Of a DNA stretch of 8,267 bases, positions 1 through 5,744 are shown one piece after another. This DNA is from an uncultured Lachnospiraceae bacterium (GTDB lineage: Bacteria > Bacillota > Clostridia > Lachnospirales > Lachnospiraceae). The DNA lies in the NCBI GenBank assembly GCA_905236925.1, contig CAJOQS010000240.1, positions 1 to 8,267 of the forward strand. Reading direction: 5' to 3'. The notes below the pieces were generated by a model that was not told the DNA's origin, did not search any database, and saw only the letters and a program-made list of their open reading frames with translations. The first letter of the stretch is position 1; every line of letters starts with the position of its first letter. The position numbers were made by a program, and so were the translations under genes.

Positions 1-2
1 TG

Positions 3-1064
3 ATGTGCTATGAAGCGATCATCTACCTCAGGGAAGGAAAGGGCAGGAAATACGGATTCGCTAAGCTATCGGAGATGATAGGCCAAAGGGCGGGCCGTTA
101 TTACAGAAAGGGCTTGTTCTGGCTTGGTGATATCGAGCATGAAAGATATGTGCTCGCGCTCCTGACGGTGCTGATAATGGTCCCGGTGCTTATAGCGGGG
201 CACTCCTCGGCGAGAAGCTTACTCGTGACCGACACGGGTGATATCGAGAATGTCTCGGATACTGCGGACGGAAACCAGATAACGGCAATGAAGCGGGTGA
301 TAACGGAATATATGAGTCTTTATACAGGTGACGGAGCTGAGAAGATCGATCCGAATGCGATAACGGAAAAAGATGCTCTGGCTGCTATGCTCCTCGATGA
401 GAAAGGGATCAGAAGCAAAAAGGTCGCGGAGGATACCGCGGCGGAGCTGATAAGACGATTAAATCAGTATTACGCGGAGTATTTCGGACTGCCGGATGCA
501 TTGATAGTCCTTATTGCAGCGATCCTTGCCTGGCTGTTCCCGGGGGTTGAAAGCTCGTTTAAAAAAGCTCTCGAGGACGGCAGAAGGCAGGACGAGGTGA
601 TGCAGTTCCAGAGCCTCATACATATGCAGAAGAAGGTTCCGGGCATCACACCGGTGGAGATCCTCGAGAGTATGGAAAGCTTCTCGGATATCTTCAGGAA
701 CAGTCTTCAGCAATGCATCAACAATTACAACGTAAATGACGAACTTGCGCTTACAGAACTCGCGGAGGCGGAAAGCTATACGGAATTCAGAAAGCTGACC
801 GACTGCTTTCTTGCAATCGATGAAGCCGGGATCGAGAACGCCTTTGAAGAGGTAACCGCTCAGATCAGCAATTTCAAGGAGAACAGGGAGCTGGACAGAA
901 ACATTCTTCTGGACAATCATGTGCTCCTGGCATCGATGCTCGCGATACTTCCGGGGGGCATGGTCCTGTTCGGCTATCTTCTGATCCCGTTTATGGCAAG
1001 GGCTATGGTCATGTTCAATAATTATCAGGATTCGCTCCATCAGTATCTTCACGAATCGCGCTGA
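3..1064 (+). CDS. TadC/GspF-like inner-membrane platform protein (T2SS_F domain), possibly 5'-partial
   Basis: This is probably the polytopic inner-membrane platform of a Tad-like pilus or secretion system, which in related machines couples a cytoplasmic ATPase to pilin assembly. Visible architecture: a basic cytoplasmic N-terminus (about 1-48), TM1 at about 49-66, a hydrophilic, probably extracytoplasmic region of about 95 residues (67-161), TM2 at about 162-182, a helical acidic cytoplasmic domain at about 195-300 typical of T2SS_F/TadC, and a hydrophobic C-terminal segment at about 304-336. The cytoplasmic domain has the usual feel of the family: a run on loading and selecting helices ending in FKENRELDRN before the last TM. 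The opening TGATG could mean a stop/start overlap with an upstream gene. However, residues 1-48 read like the middle of a protein, so the true start may lie left of the window, possibly as a TadB-TadC-like fusion. The family call rests on architecture and pattern, not on a search. Confidence 0.72.
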   Translation: MCYEAIIYLREGKGRKYGFAKLSEMIGQRAGRYYRKGLFWLGDIEHERYVLALLTVLIMVPVLIAGHSSARSLLVTDTGDIENVSDTADGNQITAMKRVITEYMSLYTGDGAEKIDPNAITEKDALAAMLLDEKGIRSKKVAEDTAAELIRRLNQYYAEYFGLPDALIVLIAAILAWLFPGVESSFKKALEDGRRQDEVMQFQSLIHMQKKVPGITPVEILESMESFSDIFRNSLQQCINNYNVNDELALTELAEAESYTEFRKLTDCFLAIDEAGIENAFEEVTAQISNFKENRELDRNILLDNHVLLASMLAILPGGMVLFGYLLIPFMARAMVMFNNYQDSLHQYLHESR

Positions 1065-1077
1065 TACAAACCATGGA

Positions 1078-1096
1078 AAGGGGAAGGATTCTTTTG
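1078..1096 (+). promoter_or_regulatory. Ribosome binding site deciding a TTG start
   Basis: AAGGGGAAGG at 1078-1087 precedes TTG at 1094 with about six bases between. It overlaps codons 3-5 of the longer ATG reading from 1073, which itself has no purine-rich site upstream. This supports initiation at TTG. Confidence 0.6.
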
Positions 1097-1549
1097 AAGA
1101 GAAACAGTTTCGAGATCGCTCCGCAGGCCCTGTTTCTGGCAGCGGGAGTGATATTGTCGATAGCGCTGATATCGATCATGACACTGCAGTTTGAGCAGTC
1201 GAGGCAGATGACCGGAGAGGTTAACAGGAAAATGCTGGACATGACCGAAAGCATCAAGAACAGCGAAATAACCCAATATGACGGACTGCATATCAGCGGA
1301 GCGGAGGTGAGAAACTTTTACAAGCTTTATCTGACTTCGTCGGGGGCGCGGGGGTTTGATCAGATGATAATCGATAACGGGGCCGGGACCAGAGCCTACT
1401 TGAGTTCAGGGGATTTCGCGAAGCTGACGGACTCAAAGGGAGAAGGCTATGTTGCTCCGGCGGATATATATCTGTGCACGGTTGAACAAAACGCAAACGG
1501 AATCATAACAAATGTCAGATTTGAGAAAAAAGAAAAAACGGAAGGCTAG
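1094..1549 (+). CDS. Small single-pass pilin-like protein, paralog A
   Basis: A 151-residue protein read from TTG, MKRNSFEIAP onward, with a short basic N-terminus, one hydrophobic helix at about 10-29 and an extracytoplasmic domain. The architecture is that of a minor pilin or TadE-like component, but I do not recognise a named family. It shares with the next gene the motif YDGLHISG (62-69) and a C-terminal block beginning YVAP (119) and ending NGIITNVRF (135-143), so the two are tandem paralogs. An in-frame ATG at 1073 lacks a ribosome site. TTG at 1094 follows AAGGGGAAGG (1078-1087) at normal spacing and gives an N-terminus matching the paralog (MNRRNSIDIS), so I prefer TTG. It lies 29 bases after the platform gene and 9 bases before its paralog, consistent with co-expression and function in the same apparatus. 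Confidence 0.7.
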   Translation: MKRNSFEIAPQALFLAAGVILSIALISIMTLQFEQSRQMTGEVNRKMLDMTESIKNSEITQYDGLHISGAEVRNFYKLYLTSSGARGFDQMIIDNGAGTRAYLSSGDFAKLTDSKGEGYVAPADIYLCTVEQNANGIITNVRFEKKEKTEG

Positions 1550-1558
1550 GGGAAAAGA

Positions 1559-2026
1559 ATGAACAGACGGAATTCAATAGACATTTCGGTAAAAGGACTT
1601 ATTTTGGCGGTGGTTGTTATCATAGCTCTTGTACTGAGCGCAATATCCCTGTACATGGTCTCAAGGTCTAAGAGCACGATAAATGACGGCAATACTCAGT
1701 ATTCGGAGCTGATGAGTGATTATTCGGAGATCAACGCCACTATCTATGACGGTCTTTACGTTTCAGGCGACAAGGTCATTGATGTGATAAAGGACTGCGC
1801 CGAGAAGCTGGATCAGGGCGTTCAGGTCATGACGATCATGAAAAGCCAGACTGAGGCGGGAGCGGGCGGAAAAGCCGATGAATACAAGACCTCGGACGCT
1901 TACGTCGAGAAAAAGTTTAAAAAGAGCGATGCGGAATACATAAACCCATCGGGAACCTTTGTCGGGTCGGTAAATAAGAACGGAAACGGGATGGTGATCA
2001 GCATCCTGTTCAAACAGATAAACTGA
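1559..2026 (+). CDS. Small single-pass pilin-like protein, paralog B
   Basis: A 155-residue protein with a basic N-terminus (MNRRNS), one hydrophobic helix at about 12-33 and a polar extracytoplasmic domain. The key blocks are YDGLYVSG (63-70), YINPSGTF (127-134) and GNGMVISILF (142-151). These align by eye with the preceding gene at nearly the same positions, with an insertion of about eight residues in the Gly/Lys-rich middle. The start is clear: AGGGGAAAAGA lies just upstream of ATG. Its last base is the first base of the next gene's ATG (TGATG overlap), implying translational coupling. The likely role is minor pilin or structural subunit of the Tad-like machine. That is inferred from the TM-plus-ectodomain shape and the neighbouring platform gene. 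The exact family is not recognised. Confidence 0.72.
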   Translation: MNRRNSIDISVKGLILAVVVIIALVLSAISLYMVSRSKSTINDGNTQYSELMSDYSEINATIYDGLYVSGDKVIDVIKDCAEKLDQGVQVMTIMKSQTEAGAGGKADEYKTSDAYVEKKFKKSDAEYINPSGTFVGSVNKNGNGMVISILFKQIN

Positions 2027-3615
2027 TGAGCGCTGATATAGGAAGAGCGGCGGCACTGTTCCTCGCTGTTGTATTGGTCGTGGTCACGCCGTTCTGTATA
2101 AGGGCGGGAAGAACCTCCGGCACCGAGAGCATGGCTCTTCAGCAGGCAGCCGATGAGTTTGCTGACAAGGTCGGCCTGATCGGAGCGGTCACGCTTGGGG
2201 ATTATGAACGAATGCTTGCGGCAATAGCCCGTACCGGGGCTGTCTGCAGTGTCGAAATGCGAATCGGAAAAAAGATTGCTCGGCAGCAGGACCCTTCATT
2301 GAAGCGCTGTGCTGCCCATGTGCATACGGCAGACTGCTACATCGGACACAATCATGAGGTCTGCGGATGCAGGTACCATAATCACTCCTCAGCATGCTAC
2401 TGTTCGGGAAAATACACCAGGATCTACAGAACCGACGTCTCGGAAACGACATGCTCAAAATGTAAAGGCAAGAAATGGATCACAGAAATGGTCATGTGCA
2501 TGTACTGCAGGGATCCTTCAAATGTACGAAATCCGGCCTATTGTCCTATATGTGACGGCGAGGGCTGGTATCTTTCGCACGGTCCCTGTCCGGAATGTGA
2601 AGGAAACGGATCTATACAAGACTCCATTATATATTATTGCTGCGCCAAATGCGGAAGAGGCTCGACGACTTCACGCGGAAGGACCTGCGGGGCTTTGATC
2701 TGCGGATATGCAAGAGAAGGGTATGAGTGCGGCATTGAAAACAATGACACGAATCCCATATGCGGGATGATCATCGTCGATGCTTCATATGAGGAGAGGC
2801 AGACTCTTCCGTACGGTTCCTATCCGGAGGATATCAACAGAGCGGTGGAATTCACATATCTCGATGAAAGCAGGCAGATCTGCACTCTCGAGATAGAGGA
2901 TACACATGGGGCCGATTTTTCGGCAGCAGGCACATATTCAGTCGACTTGTCATACACCGGTTACTTTTTCAATGCGCACAATCATGTTAAGAATATCTTT
3001 CCCGCCGAGATCACCATAGAAGCACCGAAGCCGGCTGTTGCAGCGATCAGGGCAGAGAGCGCGAAGGACATATACGAAAAAGGCGAAGCGGGACAGTTCA
3101 GAGCCTTTGCGGTATATTCCGATGCGGATTCAAGTGAGCGGGAGCTTGCCCCCGAAGACTTCTGGGATACCTTTGACAGCAGCATCGCGGGAGATCAGAT
3201 CGTCTTCATAGGTTATGACAGATTTGTTGCGCAGCTTGAAGTAACTGTCATCGATCCGAACGGGAAAACAGATGATAACCCGGAGGATGAGGCCACCGGC
3301 GATGAAGACGGAGACGAAGGGAAAGACGATGACGATGATGAGGAGGAGGACGCTAAGACCGGTGATTACGGAGGAACCGATGATGATGACCCGGTACCCA
3401 TTGGACCGGAAGACCCGCCGGTCCCGGGATATGAGGATATGCTGGGAGACGAGGAAGTGCTGGAACTGCTGTACAGCCTCGGGAGGATCGATCTGTCCCA
3501 CGGAGATGCTTTCAGCGTCATAATAACGGTCGAAGAGCCGGGAGTGTCGGGCATTCTTTCGATACACGGACGCGGAAAGAACCGGAAGTACACTGCCGGA
3601 GCCATGATCTTCTGA
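2026..3615 (+). CDS. Membrane-anchored multidomain protein: pilin-like N-terminus, DnaJ-like cysteine cluster, Ig-like domains, acidic linker
   Basis: A 529-residue protein. A hydrophobic helix at about 7-25 anchors it. Residues 40-80 (FADKVGLIGAVTLGDY, then ARTG and VEMRIGKK) carry a pattern shared with the gene at 4468. Next come HVHTADCY (98-105) and HNHSSACY (118-125), the HxHxxxCY motif seen in surface proteins of gut Firmicutes. A cysteine cluster follows: CSKCKG (143-148), CMYC (158-161), CPICDGEG (173-180), CPECEGNG (188-195) and CAKCG (206-210). This closely resembles the DnaJ CxxCxGxG zinc finger, and further Cys lie at 221, 226, 235 and 246. Two beta-rich, probably Ig-like, domains follow (about 247-332 and 337-409), then an Asp/Glu-rich linker and a C-terminal domain (about 471-529). 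There is no J-domain, so it is not DnaJ. ATG overlaps the upstream stop and has no clear ribosome site, so translation is probably coupled. Inferred role: a large pilus-tip or machine-surface subunit. Substrate or partner is unknown. Confidence 0.75.
   Translation: MSADIGRAAALFLAVVLVVVTPFCIRAGRTSGTESMALQQAADEFADKVGLIGAVTLGDYERMLAAIARTGAVCSVEMRIGKKIARQQDPSLKRCAAHVHTADCYIGHNHEVCGCRYHNHSSACYCSGKYTRIYRTDVSETTCSKCKGKKWITEMVMCMYCRDPSNVRNPAYCPICDGEGWYLSHGPCPECEGNGSIQDSIIYYCCAKCGRGSTTSRGRTCGALICGYAREGYECGIENNDTNPICGMIIVDASYEERQTLPYGSYPEDINRAVEFTYLDESRQICTLEIEDTHGADFSAAGTYSVDLSYTGYFFNAHNHVKNIFPAEITIEAPKPAVAAIRAESAKDIYEKGEAGQFRAFAVYSDADSSERELAPEDFWDTFDSSIAGDQIVFIGYDRFVAQLEVTVIDPNGKTDDNPEDEATGDEDGDEGKDDDDDEEEDAKTGDYGGTDDDDPVPIGPEDPPVPGYEDMLGDEEVLELLYSLGRIDLSHGDAFSVIITVEEPGVSGILSIHGRGKNRKYTAGAMIF
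3268..3393 (+). repeat. Low-complexity acidic coding tract (GAT/GAC/GAG/GAA)
   Basis: Residues about 415-456 of the 2026-3615 protein are dominated by Asp and Glu, encoded by a GA-rich tract with runs of GAT, GAC and GAG codons, followed by a Pro/Gly-rich stretch (457-470). It is probably an extended, calcium- or cation-responsive spacer between the Ig-like region and the C-terminal domain. No exact tandem unit is evident. Confidence 0.7.
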
Positions 3616-3654
3616 ACAGGGCAGCGTCCTAAGCGTCCCAAGAAAGGATCGGAA

Positions 3655-3810
3655 ATGAGTGAAACGGTAAAAAACGGACTAATAACGGTTGTGGCAGGAG
3701 TGCTGTTCTGCGCGGCAGTCATGCTTCTGATGCATGAAGTCAGAATGGTCATGGAGGCCGGAAGAGCTTATGCGGTGCGCGATACAGTCATAAGCGAAGC
3801 GTCGAGGTGA
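3655..3810 (+). CDS. 51-residue single-pass membrane protein
   Basis: A short gene reading MSETVKNGLITVV onward to ISEASR, 51 residues. A hydrophobic helix at about 9-27 is followed by a charged, helical-looking tail with alternating hydrophobic residues (MHEVRMVMEAGRAYAVRD). AAAGGA at 3643-3648 lies six bases before ATG, a good ribosome site. Its TGA (3808-3810) overlaps ATG at 3810 of the protease gene. It fills the only sizeable gap between the flanking genes (3616-3806). Size and shape fit a small pilin, or a small partner or substrate of the neighbouring membrane protease. It lacks the classic Flp pilin Gly/Glu-Tyr signature, so I do not name it. The ribosome site, co-directional context and coupling support it being real. 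Confidence 0.65.
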   Translation: MSETVKNGLITVVAGVLFCAAVMLLMHEVRMVMEAGRAYAVRDTVISEASR

Positions 3811-4475
3811 TGGAAGTCCTCTTTATGGTGAAAATGGCGGCCTGTGTCCTTACAGGCATATTGTCGGGCTGCGTTTCGGGGGTGATCGTTCACGAGCTCG
3901 GGCACCTGGCAGCAGGGCTTATCTCGGGTTATGAGTTTGTTTCGATCAGGTTCTTTAATCTGAAGGCTGTTGGGATAAATAAAAGACTGATCCTTAAGAT
4001 ATCAAAAGCGCCGACCCAGGGGCAATGCATAATGCGGCCACGGACAAGCAGAAGTGATCCCGCTTTTCTGATATCGGGCGGTCCGGCTGCCAATCTTATC
4101 TTCGGAGCGTGCCTGACGCTCGCGGCATGTTTTCTGTTAGCTGCAGGTGTGAAAGGACAGGTCATGAAGGAGGCTCTTCCGGGGTGCGTTACTGCCGGAG
4201 CCGGCGGGATAAATCTCGCTTTCGGGCTTATCAGCCTGATGCGATCTTACGCCTACTGTGACGGGAGTACGCTGAAAGAAGTCCTCAGGACTGAAAACGG
4301 AAAGGAGCTGTACAACTGCCTTATGAACATATATGCGGAACTGGAGGAGGGCAAAACAGTCGGAGAACTGGACGATTCGCTGTTTTATGCCGGTCTTCCG
4401 GAAAACGTGAGGCCGGATCCTCTCGGGAGTCTGGCAGAGGAAATCGCTTTTTTCAAGGAGAGAAGGAATGTCTGA
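3810..4475 (+). CDS. M50-like (site-2 protease family) membrane metallopeptidase
   Basis: A 221-residue polytopic protein. From ATG 3810, the first helix (about 7-27) ends in HELGH (28-32), the HExxH zinc motif with catalytic Glu29. GGPAAN (90-95) in the next hydrophobic stretch matches the conserved GPxxN loop of M50 proteases. CDG (150-152) follows the third helix and is the likely third zinc ligand (Asp151), equivalent to the S2P NPDG. The C-terminal 60 residues are a charged cytoplasmic-type tail. The family cleaves membrane-embedded substrates. Here the pilin-like neighbours or the small protein at 3655 are candidate substrates, which is inference. Possible starts are GTG 3807, ATG 3810 (overlapping the upstream TGA) and ATG 3825, which has GGAAG eight bases upstream. 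I chose 3810 for the stop-start overlap, without strong preference. The gene after it begins within its last codons. Confidence 0.83.
   Translation: MEVLFMVKMAACVLTGILSGCVSGVIVHELGHLAAGLISGYEFVSIRFFNLKAVGINKRLILKISKAPTQGQCIMRPRTSRSDPAFLISGGPAANLIFGACLTLAACFLLAAGVKGQVMKEALPGCVTAGAGGINLAFGLISLMRSYAYCDGSTLKEVLRTENGKELYNCLMNIYAELEEGKTVGELDDSLFYAGLPENVRPDPLGSLAEEIAFFKERRNV
4455..4470 (+). promoter_or_regulatory. Strong ribosome binding site inside the end of the M50 gene
   Basis: AAGGAG at 4455-4460 stands seven bases before ATG 4468, within the last codons of the protease gene. It fixes the start of the next gene despite an eight-base overlap between the two reading frames. Confidence 0.75.
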
Positions 4476-4926
4476 ACCGTTGGGACTGCTTGCCGATATT
4501 ACTGCAGCGGTCATAATCATGTTCATTTTCCCGGTGCTTATGTTCATGGGATTTGGCGAAAAGGTTCATGATCTTTATCTGTCTGATATTGTAAGCGAGT
4601 TTAAGGAAGATATATGTGAATCGGGATTTATCGATGAAGCTTCATATGGGGCATTCGTAAGGAAAAGCTGTCCCGACGGCAGAAAGAGACAGATAACGAT
4701 CACGAATACATCAGTCAGATACGAGCCTGTGTATGAGAATGGGGTTTTTACGGGCCGAATAGCTGAATACGAGCAGGTTGAATCCGGGGAAGATATCATG
4801 GCTGCACTGGATCGAAACGGGTACTTTGATTGCCGGTACGGATCGATGATCCACATCACGGTATTTGACAACGATATCGGGCTGGTGACTGCGGAAGGAA
4901 CCGTGAGAGGAAAACAGAAGAGATGA
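4468..4926 (+). CDS. TadE/minor-pilin-like single-pass protein
   Basis: A 152-residue protein. It has a short N-terminus, a hydrophobic helix at about 8-30, then a helical stretch IVSEFKEDICESGFIDEASY (41-60). This matches in pattern the region just after the TM helix of the 2026-3615 protein: Phe-x-(D/E)-x-(V/I), then Gly, Ile/Val, Tyr, then a beta strand of alternating I/T residues. The remainder (about 70-152) is a polar ectodomain. Proteins of this shape are common in Lachnospiraceae Tad-like loci, as I recall them, and are usually left as hypothetical. The start is set by a strong ribosome site in the preceding gene. Its TGA overlaps the next ATG (ATGA). Role as a minor pilin or assembly component is inferred. 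Confidence 0.7.
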   Translation: MSEPLGLLADITAAVIIMFIFPVLMFMGFGEKVHDLYLSDIVSEFKEDICESGFIDEASYGAFVRKSCPDGRKRQITITNTSVRYEPVYENGVFTGRIAEYEQVESGEDIMAALDRNGYFDCRYGSMIHITVFDNDIGLVTAEGTVRGKQKR

Positions 4927-5720
4927 GGATCTATCATTTTACGATCTTCTTTGCGATCTTTGCGGTAATGATGCTGTCATGTGCGGGATCTGTCATTGAA
5001 GAGCGCATGAGGAGCAGGGAAGATATACGGTTCCTCGATAATTCGCTTGATGAGGCTTCGCAGAACGCGGCGAAGACACTTGCCGGGGCAAGGGACGGTG
5101 ATATATGCAGCGTCCGTGATCTTGCCGTGGAGGCCTTCTACGAATCACTTACTGCGTCACTTGGACAAACGGCTGCAACACCGGCGGTCAACAGGATCAG
5201 GCTATTTGTTCCTGTAATCCTGATTTCGGACGGGGAATGCTTTTATGTATGCTACGATGACCTGAGAACCGGAGAAGGCGGGGCATGCGGCTTTGTGAGG
5301 TGCTGGAGCGAAAAGATCGATGCCTCTGCGCAGGATCTTTCCGGATGCCTTGAGCACTACTGCAATCTGCATAACGAGATTGCAAAAAGAGCCGGTCTGA
5401 CGTATGAATTTAATATTCCGGACGAGGATGGCGGAGTGTTTGTCAGAGGCGGCGGTACAGGCTTCTATGTTCTGTTTCAGGGATATCCGGTCGATCTTTC
5501 GGAAAGAACGGTGTACAACAGATTTTCCTTTGCGGGAACGGGTCTGATCGGGACCGAGCAGTTTTTTATCAACCTGAGCGGAGAGGGATTTGCATCGCCT
5601 ATGTATTTTCATGAGGAAGGATGTAGGCACCGTTCGGAAGAGAGCATCATGTTTGAAACGCGAAAAGAATGCGCGCTGAACGGAGCCTTTGAATGCCCCG
5701 AATGTATGGGAAGACACTGA
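4923..5720 (+). CDS. TadE-like single-pass protein with C-terminal Ada-like zinc knuckle
   Basis: A 265-residue protein with a hydrophobic helix at about 6-24 and a charged helical region (25-80) typical of TadE-like pilin stems. A beta-rich domain follows, starting near 91 (IRLFVPVILISDGECFYV), and then a C-terminal Cys/His module. That module reads YFHEEGC (228-234), then MFETRKECALNGAFECPEC (243-261). This corresponds to the Ada metal-binding fold (Ada has CRPSC then GFRPCKRC), with His230, Cys234, Cys258 and Cys261 as probable ligands. No methyltransferase or AraC part is present, so it is a borrowed structural module rather than a repair protein. Cys20 after MMLS could suggest a lipoprotein, but the lipobox is poor. 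The domain is likely extracytoplasmic, as for its neighbours. ATG overlaps the previous TGA. 24 bases separate it from the next gene. Confidence 0.72.
   Translation: MRIYHFTIFFAIFAVMMLSCAGSVIEERMRSREDIRFLDNSLDEASQNAAKTLAGARDGDICSVRDLAVEAFYESLTASLGQTAATPAVNRIRLFVPVILISDGECFYVCYDDLRTGEGGACGFVRCWSEKIDASAQDLSGCLEHYCNLHNEIAKRAGLTYEFNIPDEDGGVFVRGGGTGFYVLFQGYPVDLSERTVYNRFSFAGTGLIGTEQFFINLSGEGFASPMYFHEEGCRHRSEESIMFETRKECALNGAFECPECMGRH
5604..5705 (+). other. Ada-like His/Cys zinc-knuckle coding region
   Basis: Residues 228-261 of the 4923-5720 protein have the spacing H-x3-C, about 23 residues, then C-x2-C, with an intervening helix (TRKECALNG) and Gly-Ala-Phe before the CPEC pair. This is the arrangement of the Ada N-terminal zinc domain, with the first Cys replaced by His. 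Confidence 0.65.
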
Positions 5721-5744
5721 GAGTATAAGAAAAGGAGAGGTCGT

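Noticed and set aside
459..1052. 197-residue minus-strand open frame
   Set aside because: Fully antisense to the platform gene, no ribosome site or recognisable domain, Cys/His/Arg-rich composition typical of a shadow frame.
2309..2698. 129-residue plus-strand frame inside the Cys-rich gene
   Set aside because: Out-of-frame shadow of the CxxCxGxG region, no ribosome site.
2026..3615. DnaJ chaperone
   Set aside because: The cysteine cluster resembles DnaJ, but there is no J-domain or HPD motif, and an N-terminal TM helix and Ig-like domains are present.
3616..3654. Intergenic GCGTCC direct repeat (3624-3638) as a terminator or operator
   Set aside because: Only six bases repeated, no stable stem and no T run; probably chance ahead of the small ORF.
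3655..3810. Flp major pilin
   Set aside because: Small and single-pass, but lacks the Gly-cleavage and Glu-Tyr signature of Flp pilins, so not named as such.
5202..5717. 171-residue minus-strand open frame
   Set aside because: Antisense to the TadE-like gene, whose Ada-like motif and coupled start show it is the real one.
4923..5720. Ada DNA-repair protein or lipoprotein
   Set aside because: Only the metal-knuckle pattern is shared, with no methyltransferase or HTH part. The MMLSC lipobox is weak.
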